From assembly GCA_020205615.1 (NCBI GenBank), contig CM035166.1, positions 86,853,043-86,917,042 on the forward strand: a stretch of DNA of 64,000 nucleotides. Direction: 5' to 3'. The DNA comes from Panax quinquefolius. Its lineage: Eukaryota; Streptophyta; Magnoliopsida; Apiales; Araliaceae. The position numbers and the translations under genes were made by a program. Under the pieces are notes generated by a model. It ran no database searches, was not told where the DNA came from, and saw nothing but the letters and a program-made list of their open reading frames with translations. Position 1 is the stretch's first letter; every line of letters begins with the position of its first letter. This document shows, piece by piece, positions 9,101 through 19,401 of this stretch.

Positions 9101-12100
9101 TTACGGAGAAATGGGCAGCAGTAAAGGAGGAGGATTACAGCTGTTGCAAAACTACATTTTTTTCTTCTTTCTTTCTTTTGTGGTCTGGATCTCTCAAGCA
9201 AAATGTCAGCAGCACAAGGGTTTAATTAATGATGATCACAATTGGTTCTCTTGCGAGCTGTAATGGAGTTTTTTGTGCTGGTGTATATGGTAGATCTGTG
9301 GCTTTGTATGATGACAAACAAGCTGTGTTAATATTTTAATTTTTTGCAGCTAGTGCTGGGCTAGGGTTTGATCTTTGATGGGTATTTTATGCGACGGTCT
9401 AAGGCTGTGTTTGGGACCGCAGAACTGTACTTAGTGTTGGGGGTTTGGTAAAGGTTTTGACCAAGGCAATGGGTTTTGAGCAGAGATGATGGTTAGTGTT
9501 TAAAGGGTATCGATGACAAACTGTTTGGTGTTTCTGGGAATGTGATTTTGGGACAAGGGATGTGTAACGATAGACTGGTTAAGGGTAAGATTGTGTATGG
9601 CAGGAGTTCGCTTGGTGGATGTTTTGTTGTCGGCTCTAACGAATTTCAACAACTAATAAAGGTTGATTCTCTACTTTGGCTAACAGATGGAGGGCAGAAA
9701 ATTGTGCATGAAAAAAGATAGGTAAATCACCAGGTTTGGTTCTAATACCAAATAATGTAGGACAAGATGGAAAGAAAAGAAATAAAGGGAATAAAAGGAA
9801 AGATAAAAAGGCTAAAAAGCCACAAAGCACAAGGCTTAATTCAATAATAATCAATCATTCAATATATCATAATGAAAATTTTGAATCAAACTTATTCAGA
9901 AAATCTAAAATTTGGAGGCCAAGTAAAATCTAATTTAGAAAGTGAACAATATCTCTAATTATTGTCTACTACTATTCTAAAATAATCTATTAATATACTT
10001 AAATATATATACTAATTTACTAATATTGTCCACAAAATAAACTAATTACATTGAAATCATCCATAAATAATAACATACAACAAACAATAATATATTAAAA
10101 TATTAAAATTCTTTTGCTTCCATCCTTGTCAACTAGTCATAATAATTATACACCAACTATCACTCATTCAAGGTAGTTTGCCAAGATCAAATCCCTTCAA
10201 TGATTTTAAGCATGGCAGACATTCATTACCACTAAGCATTCTCCATAAAAACTAGCAATCAACTCACCCCCAAGTCGCTAACGGAGGTAAGGAGTTTCCT
10301 TGGCATGACCAACTACCTCCGCAATAAAAATTCATAAAAAACGACTCCGGGTTGATCTTATTTGGGGCCCAGAAAAGAAACAGACCTTTCAAGATGGGGA
10401 GAGGATCAAGTTACAAACTTGAGGCAGCTCACCAATTATAAACAGTTTGGCAACCATTCACCACTATAATTATCATAGTAGAAGGGCTATTCCATATATC
10501 CCTTCATACCGCAATAAGTTAATCATATGCTTCTTAAAAACCGTACAAACATATGCAACTGCCTGGAAGTCATCATCCATATATGGCAAAGTCAAAGCTA
10601 GTAGTTCTATTTCTCATATCTAGGTTTGATGAACACCCTTAAAACTTCTTTATATAAAATCTACAGTTATTAAAAAAGTTAAATGGAGTTATAACTAAGC
10701 TATACAAATTGAAACTGGCTCTCTTTGCAGGCTCTGCATCAAACATGAGTGCAGCAACCCCTATCGCATGAAAAAATCCTACTGGTTTTAACAAATCTTG
10801 AAAGACGAGGAGGTGTTGTTTTTTAATTTGATGAGACAAGTCCACACAAGATTTAATGCCTAAAAAACTCTTTGGATACCCTTTACCATAGGCAATACTT
10901 TTTGTGGTTTATCTTTAATAACATTCAATTTACTTATCCTGAATTTGTTTAATGAAAATTGGAAAACCAATCATAATTCAGTGTGGTTTACGATTTAGGG
11001 TGAAATCCTAATGGGCTGATACACTTCCCAAATATTATTAAAGCAAAAATTGTTCTCATAATTATAACAGTTGGCTACAGAATCAGAAAGCAATCAGAAT
11101 TCTGGGACTGGATACAAGATATCCTCAAAGCTGAAACTTTTGAGTGAATTATAGATTTGATCGATGCAAGCAAAAACATATACAACTATACAAGCACGTA
11201 AAATGTTGGCTCAAAGCCACAACTCATCCAAGAGAATTTAAGGGGGGGTTGTTTAGAGCTGAATGGAGCTGAATCTGAATGGCTGAATCGGTCAGTGCGT
11301 TTGTTTTTGATGCGAATGGTGAAATCGAATTTGAATGGTTAAGTCAAATTTTTATAGCTGAATGGCTGAATAAACAGCTGAATGAAGTAAAAAAAAATTA
11401 AAAAAATTAAAAATTAAAAAAAATAATATTAACTATTATATTAAGTAATATTAAATAAATTTACAACAATTTTGAATTTTTTCAGAGAGGTAAAATAATA
11501 AAGTTTTGTCATTCAGATGTTTCAGATATGTCAATTATTAAACAGTTTTTTTCATTCAGATTCATTCAATTTTTATCAAACACCCTCTTATTATGTTTTC
11601 TAAGACTGGAATATGGGACACATGGTGTTTAAAGGTGTTCATGTATAGCACCATATCGCAAGACCACTTACGCTAATGCTTTGCAATTCATTTAGGCAAT
11701 TCCAGTTGCACATCACAAATGTAAAAACTGAAAATACTTGAAAGAATATTTAAATTTAAATTAAGCTTCTTGCAAAGAAAGTCTATTGAGTATTATACAG
11801 ATATAAAGTAAAGAAAGCCTTGTAATGGTGTAACGTATAAACAGAGTTGACTTAAACATTACAAATTCATAAGTTGACTAAAGTTTCTTAATTGTATACT
11901 CTAAATTCTCTAGAAACTATATTTTCTCCAATCCAATGATATGAATACTTTAAATATTTGGCAAAACTAATGATTTGGTCATCAAAGTTGGCACGTTTTA
12001 CTGAATACCCGATTGAATTTTTAATTTTTCAAATTAAATCACTAAACTAATTTTTATTTTCAAATTGGGTCATTCCGTTAAAAAAAGTTGACAGACGTTA

Positions 12101-13875
12101 GATTTTTGTCTACGTGGCGCTGACGTGGCAAAAGAAAATCAAAAACAGATTTTAAAAATAAAAAAATTAACATTTTAAAGTTTTAAAAATAACAAAAACA
12201 TAATAAAATAAAACAAAAAAATACATATTTTTTTTATAAAATTTTTTTTAAAAAAAACAGATTTTTATTTTAAAAAAAGCAGATTTTTTTAAAAACAGAT
12301 TTTTTTTAAAATAGATTTTTAAAAGAACAGCTTTTTTAAAAGCAGATTTTTAAAAAATAGATTTTTAAAAAAAACAGAAAAAAAGCTTTTTTTTTAAAAA
12401 AAACAGATTTTTTTTAAAACAGAATTTTTTAAAAACACATTTTTTTTAAAACAGTTCTTTTAAAAAAGAGATTTTTTAAAAAACAGCTTTTTTTTAAAAA
12501 CACAGATTTTTTTTAAAACAGTTTTTAAAAAATCTGTTGTTCAAAATATCTTTTTGAAAAAAATCTTCATTTTTAAAAAAAATCTGTATTTTTTGTTTTA
12601 TTTTATTATGTTTTTTTATTTTAAAACTTTAAAATGTTACTTTTTTATTTTTAAAATCTGTTTTTGATTTTTTACTACATAAATAATATTTTTATTTTTT
12701 TTTAAGCACGCGCGTCGGTATGCGTAGAATAATCTAACGTCTGTCAACTTTTTTTAAAGAATGGCCCAATTTAAAATAAAAAAGTTCAATCGAAAGATTC
12801 AATAAAAAGTCTCTTGCACTTTGGTGGTAAAAATCATTAGTTTTGCCTTAAATATTTATAGCAATTGTTTTCATCAACCGAAACATAAATTAGCAAGAAT
12901 ATCAAATAGGCATAAAAGACAATTAAACTCCCCAACAAAAATCAAAGCCCAGGTTAATAATATCTTAAATCATAGTAAGATATTACACAACACAAAATAA
13001 CTGACCTTGTCATCCATAGTAACCTTCAACTGCATGTTCCTGCTCTTCCTCTTCATCATATAATATCGGCGTCCCAAAATAACAAAACTCATAGCAGCAG
13101 CAGCAGCCATTGAAACAGTCCAAAGAGGGCTAATCCTGAACACAAAATATTTCAAAAGATCCAGTGGAAGCTTCCACCATAACCTGATTCTCTTCTCTCC
13201 TACACCGCCTGATGCCATTGCTCCAAGCACAACATCGCCATCCTCAGACTGCTTATCTCCTCCTTCCATAGGTTGATCGGCATCTTCCTTTTTGCCGGAA
13301 ACCGCCACCCCATCTAGCAAATTGGCCTTTTCCCCAACACCCATCTCAATATTCTCCACAAAGGCCTCGATTCCACTGGAATCATTCCACAATTTGCCTG
13401 AATTCTCACTCTCAGTTACAATTCCATCTGAACCGACTTGGGCTTTTACAGTTTCAGAATTACCCAATTCCCTGACTACAATTTCTTCAATCCTATCAGA
13501 ACCCACTTGCCCTTTTGCATTTTCAACAAAACCCAATTCGTTCCTACTCTCAATTTCTCCAAATTTACGATTATCAGACCGATCACTCCCAGAATCAGAC
13601 CAAAATTCCCCTAATTCCTTCCTCGGAGAGCGAGTCTCCGAGCCAGGACCAATCCAACCCGGATTATCCGATTCAATAGAACCCTCCTCAATCACATCAC
13701 CGTCGCGAATAGTCCTCGAGTATTTGCTCTGAGAATCCAAAGAGAAGTAATCTGACCTAATAATTCCTTCCGAGTCGCCTTCGATCCTTTTCAAACCCTT
13801 CATATCTCCTACTAAGTCGGAATCCGAGTTGTGAAGCACCTCCCAGTCTTGAAAATCGCCAGTTTCGACCTCCAT
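6036..13875 (-). CDS. Two-exon single-pass membrane protein, putative ATG8-interacting type
   Basis: Exon 1 is 13006-13875 (290 codons) and exon 2 is 6036-6167 (43 codons and TAA), joined in phase 0 across donor AAG|GTCAGT and acceptor TTTTCTGCAG|AAG. The 333-residue product starts MEVETGDFQDWEVLHNSDSD: W11-E-V-L14 after D10 fits the W/F/Y-x-x-L/I/V ATG8-interacting motif. The middle (about 20-225) is acidic, Ser/Gly-rich and likely disordered, with an internal repeat containing AKGQVGSDRI and VKAQVGSDGI. Residues 230-248 form an aromatic-basic amphipathic stretch (RLWWKLPLDLLKY). Residues 251-267 are a membrane span, followed by the basic LGRRYYMMKRKS. The C-terminus (ARLNEAFSVVKRVPIIRP, ending TPWPVMTLR) matches, as I recall, a conserved tail in uncharacterised plant proteins. 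Gene structure is directly supported; the autophagy or ER-membrane role is inferred from architecture. The ATG is the first in frame; reading through the donor would add 11 spurious residues and a stop. Confidence 0.85.
7810..8159 (-). repeat. 3' LTR of the intronic element
   Basis: 350 bp, TG...CA boundaries. It aligns along its whole length with 9756-10131, sharing GGTAAAATCTAATTTA-type and TTGAAATCATCCATAAATA words, with many substitutions and indels, indicating an old insertion. Confidence 0.8.
8160..8170 (-). promoter_or_regulatory. Polypurine tract of the intronic element
   Basis: The minus strand reads GGAGGGAAGAA immediately upstream of the 3' LTR, where plus-strand priming is expected. 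Confidence 0.6.
9739..9750 (-). promoter_or_regulatory. Primer binding site of the intronic element
   Basis: The minus strand reads TGGTATTAGAAC five bases after the 5' LTR, near the TGGTATCAGAGC plant initiator-tRNA-Met PBS. It fixes the element's orientation. Confidence 0.7.
9756..10131 (-). repeat. 5' LTR of the intronic element
   Basis: 376 bp partner of the LTR at 7810-8159, followed on the minus strand by the PBS. The LTR ends are TGACAAGG and CCTACA in minus orientation. Confidence 0.8.
10132..11240. other. Intron stretch without recognised features
   Basis: No conserved reading frame, RNA gene or element terminus is seen. Base composition matches the rest of the intron. Confidence 0.5.
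11241..11587. mobile_element. Tourist-like MITE (PIF/Harbinger type), copy 2
   Basis: It is flanked by TTA at 11238-11240 and 11588-11590. The left end AGGGGGGGTTGTTTAGAGCT and the reverse of the right end GAGGGTGTTTGATAAAAATT form imperfect TIRs with GCTGAATCTGAATG-type subterminal repeats. It is the inverted homologue of 4529-4838. Confidence 0.85.
11960..12847. mobile_element. Large Mutator-like fold-back MITE, 888 bp
   Basis: Flanked by TTAAATATTT at 11950-11959 and 12848-12857 (10-bp TSD). The left end GGCAAAACTAATGATTTGGT is mirrored on the right (minus strand GGCAAAACTAATGATTTTTA). The arms run ~270 bp each and pair through GTTGACAGACGTTAGAT and its complement near 12735-12750. The core (about 12200-12560) is a degenerate array of AAACAGATTTTTT and AAAACAG units. 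No transposase. Confidence 0.85.
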
Positions 13876-13993
13876 TTAATAGTAAGTTCTAACCCTAGGA
13901 AATGGAAATGGAAATGGAAAAAAAAACCATAAAAATAAAAACTATGAGAGGGATTTGAAAAAATAGAAAAAAGAAGAAAGAGAAGAGAGGTGA

Positions 13994-13999
13994 TTTATA
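13994..13999 (-). promoter_or_regulatory. Candidate TATA box of the host gene
   Basis: The minus strand reads TATAAATC about 120 bases upstream of the ATG at 13875. The intervening leader is pyrimidine-rich on the minus strand (TTTCTTCTTT), usual for plant 5' UTRs. Position and sequence are the only support. Confidence 0.4.
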
Positions 14000-14073
14000 C
14001 GGGCAACCCACAAAAAAAGTGGTTGGTTCTTCATCAAACATCCTCTTTAAATTATGGCAAGGCTTTAGGCTTC

Positions 14074-14166
14074 TTTGCAAATATGGTGGGTTCGATAATA
14101 TTATTTATATTATTTTGAATTTGCAAATACGGTGGGTTCGATAATTTTATTTATATTATTTTGAAT
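14074..14166. repeat. Tandem duplication, period 46 bp, upstream of the host gene
   Basis: TTTGCAAATAYGGTGGGTTC followed by GATAATWTTATTTATATTAT occurs at 14074-14119 and 14120-14166. It lies 80-170 bp upstream of the candidate TATA box. Regulatory meaning is unknown. Confidence 0.8.
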
Positions 14167-14514
14167 TATTATATTTTATAATTCGTCCGTTAATATTTTA
14201 TTTTATGGTTAATTCATTATTTCATTGGATCACTTTCACTTGATACTTCAAAATGTGATTATATAATAACACATGTTTTTTTCTTGAGATTATAATACAT
14301 TATCAAATGACCTTAAAAATGATAAAACATATTTTTTAAAATTAAATAACAAATTAGTCATTGAATTAAATAGTTCAAAAGTGATACTATATTAGTACAA
14401 GTAATTATATTTCATGCATATTTTTTTACAAATAAACTATAGTTTAAGGTGTTTTCAATCAAAAATAAAATCTAGGGTGCAAATTGATTTTGGGTCAGAG
14501 TTCAACTTGTATTA

Positions 14515-14790
14515 AGGTGGTGTTTGATAAAACCGAGTGTTAAGATCTAAACAGTTTAAACGTCTCAATAATATAGAGTATCTAAATAGAATTATATCTG
14601 AATAAAAAATGTTGTTTGCTAATTTTTTTTCTTTCCAAAATGTCTGAATAACAATATTTTTACCCTCTGAACAAAAGAAAAAATATATAAACTACAAAAT
14701 TCTCAAACACAAAGGTTATTCATAAACAGCTCGAAATGCATTCCAATTTCTTTATTAAAAAACTATAATTAAACACTCATCAAACATACT
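14515..14790. mobile_element. Degraded Tourist-like MITE, copy 3
   Basis: It starts after TTA (14512-14514) with AGGTGGTGTTTGATAAAACC and contains TATCTGAATAAAAAATGTTG and TTTTACCCTCTGAA, matching the other two copies. The right end is blurred; the border given is where CATCAAACATA resembles a terminal repeat. Confidence 0.5.
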
Positions 14791-15028
14791 TGTAAAGAAA
14801 TCAAAAGAATTAGGAAGCAGAACACTACTAAAATTCAATCCATTCGCACCACTGTAAAGAAATCTCTGACCCGCCATAGAAAGTAAAAGCAGCAGCAACA
14901 ACAATATATATAATTTCCTCTAGAGATGGGTTTCAGTCAGTCATGGGTAAGTTTTCAAGAAGACGGATTAAGAAATTCAGACGGTTCTGATTTCAAAAAC
15001 TTGATGGATTAATATGTATGATATATAG
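14791..15028. other. Spacer before the retrotransposon nest, no gene seen
   Basis: No coding or element signature. The last host-side bases before the first LTR are ATATATAG. Confidence 0.5.
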
Positions 15029-15607
15029 TGTAAGACCCCAACTTTTTGAATAAAGATTAAATTTTCTCGAAATATATTTTTAAATATTATGGTGTGAATT
15101 TGATATAATGTTATAGTTGTGGGTAATATTTATAAATTTTGCAAAGATCATGAAGTTGTTATATAATATTTGATTGGTTTAGGAATATTCGTTTTAACAA
15201 GGAATATTAAATACTGATAACGCACAATCATTGATGGACCCTCACAACGTGAAATTATTGTGGGATTGAGAAAATGACAAAAATACTTTATGAAAATAAC
15301 GGCGGAAGTTTTACTGAGTTAACTGTTGAACTACTAGGGTAGTAAAAGTACAAGAATGTCGTGTGGTTGCATAGTAGCACACTCAGTATTGATTATTGAT
15401 GCTTACGTGAGAAGTCGATCCAATTATACTCAATTATTGCTACAGTAATTGATGCATCATATCTCTCATATTATTGATTCGATTATTGTCATAGTATCAT
15501 ATGCATAATATGTTATTTTATTAAATCAATAATTGAGATGACAAAGTTATTCATATTATTAAATTGTAATATTTACAATGTCTAGAAATTCTGTCAAGGA
15601 GAGGTTT
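15029..15607 (+). mobile_element. Truncated plus-strand LTR of the Tekay-like family
   Basis: It begins TGTAAGACCCCAACTTTTTG and follows the family's LTR start (also at 26767 and 32967, and reversed at 22961, 40419 and 57236) for 579 bp. It stops at GGAGAGGTTT where element B begins. In intact relatives the next bases are GGTCACCTAATT, so this LTR was cut by the insertion of B. Its right part is not found in the window. Confidence 0.8.
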
Positions 15608-17795
15608 TGTGACGCCCCCAAAATAGGTATACATCACCTATTCTGAGTCGTCAAATACATGGTACATAATACAAATACAACTTAATTATACAAGCTATGT
15701 CGTGTAAATACGACAAAATATATAAGTTTGTGAGTTTTAATACAAATATTGTCGTCTGATAATATACTCTGAACTCAAATTCAATATTATTACATTTATT
15801 TTCCACTATTTCAATGAATAGTGAGGACTACTAATCTTATCATCTCGTCCGTCACTCCGCTCCCCTCGATTAGTCCTCCTTTCGTTCTCATTTCTGAAGA
15901 GAACAATAAAAGTAAAAGGGTGAGCTCAACTAGCCCGATGGGAAATATTATGACTAAGATAATGCGAATATATTATCGTTAGCCTTGTCAATGTTTAAAC
16001 GATATAATATAACAACCATCAAGTTTAAGCTGCGGTAGAAACAAGCGATCCATTAAAAGAGTCAAGTAGAGAATAAAATCTACTATCTTTTATCATTTGA
16101 GACTCGACAATAAATAATCCACATCATCGAATCACCCTCGCACTACTACGGCCGAGGATATTCTTTAGTATCGCGACCACAATTATTCATGCACTACGGG
16201 CCAAGAATATTTGTGTATTCAATAATAGTCGTGATCATGCCAACAATCGTCCATCAATGCACTACGGGCCAACGAGGACTTTTTCCACATCATTTGTAAC
16301 ATTACGGTCATGATTACAATCGAATAATTCCTAATCGTAATCATACCAAGTCCATCTATGCACTATATAGCCACAGATGACTTTCAACAAAAATATAAAC
16401 ATGAGGATGATGACAATGATATAAGAATTCAATAAAACAAGTTCAAGAATTAATTTATCCAAGAACTAATAACGTCCAAATTGTCAACATGATCTTCGCT
16501 TAGTAGAGTAAAATTCAAGAATGCTCGGAAGAATATTTCCATGAAAAGATCTTTGGATGAAGCGCAAATATCGAGGATATTCCACTAATTTCACGGAGTA
16601 TAGAAGTCAAAACTTTAACCAACTAAGTATAATAAGGAATGGAATAACAAAAGAAATCATCGAGCATGCGATAGATCAGCGATGAAATTATTCAATGAGA
16701 ATAATAAATAACGGAATCAAGTTATTCAACAGATATAATAAATAAAGAAGAAATCGAATTCCGGTGTAAAAGCGCATGTAGATGATATTTTAACAGAATA
16801 ATAAAGATTTTAACCAGTCCTAAAGGCGTAGAAACGCTTGTGAGCAGGATGTTCCAATGAATGATAAAGAATGGAACAATGAAGAATTTCACCAAGTATA
16901 GGGTAGCGCACAGTATACTGAGTTATTCAATGAATAATAAAGAATAGAATAACGAAGTTCTCTTCATGGATAAGAAAGAAATAATACTCCTACCTTAGAA
17001 AAAGCTGGATCTTTGGAATAGTGAGGTAGCAGACTTCTCTTCTTCTTTCTATAATTTCTCTCTATAATAATCGCTCTAAAGCTTTTGTGAATTGGTGAGA
17101 AATGAAGGAAGAATGAGCTTCTATTTATAGAAAAATATAGTTTCGATAATTGCACGTTTTGGGGCTCGAAAAATTATAGTACAATACCTCCAACTTTTCC
17201 TTTATTTTTAATTTAGTCATGGAAGTATTATCAAACTTGCACCACCTCCCCTAATAGTAAATAATGTGATTCAATAGTAAATTATGTGAATCAATAGTTC
17301 TAGACATGTGAAAATACGAATTACAGTATAGTACCTCCATCTATACCTCCATTTTTAACTTAGTCATGCAAGTATTATCAATCTTGCACCAACTGTAACA
17401 ACCCGACATTTTCTATATAAATAAATAAGAAATTTTTACGTATAATTTTTTTTTTATATTTTATGGATGAAGATTTGTACAAGAATATGTGTATATGTAT
17501 TTATGTGGTAAATAAAAATATATTTATTACATGATTATTTACAAGTAAATTTAATTTTGAATTATTGATTATTAAAAAGTATATTTTAATAATAATTAAT
17601 TTTATGGTAGAAATGTTTTTATTAATTATTTTCCATAAAAATATAATCATATATTATTTAAATACTATATGAAGTGATTTTTAGAATAATTATAATAATT
17701 ATTTTATTGTATGAATTTTAGTGCAGTTATTAAGTTAATTATTTTACCTTAATTATTAAGGTTAAATATGGAAGATAAATCGAGATATGGAATCC

Positions 17796-18117
17796 AAACC
17801 CTAATTTTGGATTTAGATCAAGGAATGAGAATATGAATATAATATTAATTATATTTTGAATTTTCAGTACTATAAATATGTACTGTTTGTACGTATTAAT
17901 GATGATTGGTCAATTATGGTGTTTAATTTCAAAACCCTAATATTATTTGGCTAAACCCTAATTTGAAAATCAATTGTGGGTTTAAGACGGTTATTTAACT
18001 GTGTTATATGTTTTATGTTGTGTATTATATAATGATTTGATTAATTAGGTAAACCCTAATTAAAGATCTAGAAACCCCAAATTATTAAAAAACCCTAATT
18101 TTCTATTAAAACCCTAA
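17796..18117 (+). promoter_or_regulatory. Telo-box cluster in LTR F
   Basis: Six exact AAACCCTAA words at 17796, 17932, 17953, 18051, 18090 and 18109, with a near match AAACCCTAG at about 18173. The candidate TATA box follows at 18421. The related LTR at 51785-54572 has an equivalent array. Telo-boxes are known plant promoter elements bound by Myb-type telomere-repeat-binding factors; activity here is inferred. Confidence 0.6.
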
Positions 18118-18420
18118 TTTTTAATTAGTAAGTTATAATTAAAATTTTATTGAACTTTAGTCTTAATTGTTCAAACCCTAGAAATTATTTGGGAAACCTT
18201 AAGGTTTAAAATCTAGTGATTAAAACCTAGATTCAAGTACCATGGACAAGAATACCCTTAATTACTTTGTTAAATTACTAAAATAGCATTTTTGGATTTA
18301 TTTAATTGAGCTTGCTTGCAAATCTTGTCATAATTTGGGTTGTTTACCAACCCTAGATATCCCATGTGCCAAAATCTTTTCATATCGCCAATACACTGCC
18401 CATACATCGCATCTAAAGAC

Positions 18421-18433
18421 ATATATATATATA
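18421..18433 (+). promoter_or_regulatory. Candidate TATA box of LTR F
   Basis: ATATATATATATA followed by GATCCAGAGAGAAAAATG. The related minus-strand LTR has a TATATA region at the equivalent place (about 53875-53895), next to a CTCTCT-type tract. Confidence 0.4.
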
Positions 18434-19163
18434 GATCCAGAGAGAAAAATGTCATTTATTGCTCGTTTGATCACATTCCACATCCAAGTCTCTCTCTCAC
18501 CTAAAGCCACGAATTTCATAAGTTCCTCGGTCTCTGAAACATTACGATCAACCATAACATATCATAAGCACAGAATCATCAATTGATCAAAGAAGGTATA
18601 AACCCTACTTGAAAAATCTGTCCATCAATCTGTCGTTAGATGTTATGATTTGTTGTTAGAATATGTTGTTAGTAGTGTTTATTGATGATCTGGGTTGCTA
18701 GATGTTAGATCCATAACATCTAGAGGCTCGGATTTGAGTTTTTGCAAAATCTGGAAAAACTTGGTTCTGTGGTCTGACAACGATTGTCAGAGGCCACATA
18801 TCTTTTATAGTTTATGATTTTTGTTGTTTATAAGTTGTTATATGTAGTTTGTAGTGTTGTCTTTAATCTGCAAAAAGAATCGAGGTCATTTGATGTGTAT
18901 ATTGTTAGTTATTAACGGTCAAATAAGCGTTGATGAAGCGTTATTACCGACACAATTTAAGGCGACCCGAAACCGTGAACGAAAGCGTCGGATGATGTAT
19001 TCAAGCGTCTAGATCTGTTATTTTGTTGATGTTTTAGTGTGATTGTTGTATCTAACTTGTAGTCGTGTATATGATCTTTAATATTATGCCTTAAAATCTC
19101 CTAAACATCTAGTATTCTAGCTTCAGTGATCGGTCAAAGTGGGTAGCTTAATCACGGATCCGA

Positions 19164-19184
19164 TTTTCTGGGCAACCCAGAAAA
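19164..19184. other. Hairpin, 9-bp perfect stem, CAA loop (LTR F)
   Basis: TTTTCTGGG-CAA-CCCAGAAAA. It belongs to a recurring TTCTGGGNAACCCAGAA palindrome in this LTR family. Confidence 0.6.
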
Positions 19185-19366
19185 CCTTTGGCCATGTGTT
19201 CTGACAGCCTTTGACCGATCTATATCTTGCTATTTTTGTTATTTTTATGGTTATGTTTTGTGATAGATTTGTAGTGTTACATGTGGGCTAGAACCTAGAA
19301 GTCCTAGATCACTAAAATAGTACACGATCCGAATGTAGTGGAGGTCCAAAGTGAGCCCCACGATCT

Positions 19367-19401
19367 GTTCTTCATTTCTGGGCAACCCAGAAATGAAGAA
19401 C
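19367..19401. other. Hairpin, 16-bp perfect stem, CAA loop (LTR F)
   Basis: Arm GTTCTTCATTTCTGGG (19367-19382), loop CAA, arm CCCAGAAATGAAGAAC (19386-19401). It shares its core with the hairpin at 19164-19184, but the outer stem is different and still fully paired. Confidence 0.7.

Larger units (their letters stand above)
7810..10131 (-). mobile_element. Non-autonomous LTR retrotransposon inside the intron
   Basis: Two direct LTRs (7810-8159 and 9756-10131) bound a 1.6-kb internal region. Reading minus, the LTR starts TGACAAGGATGGAAGC and ends TTGTCCTACA. The PBS TGGTATTAGAAC (9739-9750) resembles the initiator-tRNA-Met site. A purine tract GGAGGGAAGAA (8160-8170) precedes the 3' LTR. A short minus-strand frame ending just before it (8157-8393, with KLEDEFYPIFQWREE) resembles the tail of gypsy pol. 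No RT, integrase or protease is present. Flanks AATGT and ACTAG do not match, so no TSD is seen. The element shares the host gene's strand, so its promoter and polyadenylation signal would act in the gene's sense. Confidence 0.8.
6168..13005 (-). other. 6.8-kb GT-AG intron of the membrane-protein gene
   Basis: The intron lies between GTCAGT (minus, from 13005) and TTTTCTGCAG (ending 6168). It contains an LTR element (7810-10131), a Tourist-like MITE (11241-11587) and a large Mutator-like fold-back (11960-12847), about half of its length. The remaining stretches (6168-7809, 10132-11240, 11588-11959) show no conserved frame. Small frames near 6600-6920 have no recognisable product and probably do not code. 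Confidence 0.8.

Noticed and set aside
7810..10131. TSD for the intronic LTR element
   Set aside because: The five-base flanks (AATGT and ACTAG) do not match; the LTR, PBS and purine tract support the element without it.
12970..13005. Extension of the host protein to 301 residues ending VSYFVLCNILL
   Set aside because: The 11 codons follow a good donor (AAG|GTCAGT), and exon 2 restores the conserved tail; the extension is intron.
13292..13732. Plus-strand 146-codon frame opposite exon 1
   Set aside because: It is the antisense shadow of the Ser/Glu-rich exon and has no domain of its own.
17796..18117. Interstitial telomere tract
   Set aside because: The AAACCCTAA words are separated by unrelated AT-rich DNA and are not tandem, so they are telo-boxes and not a telomere remnant.
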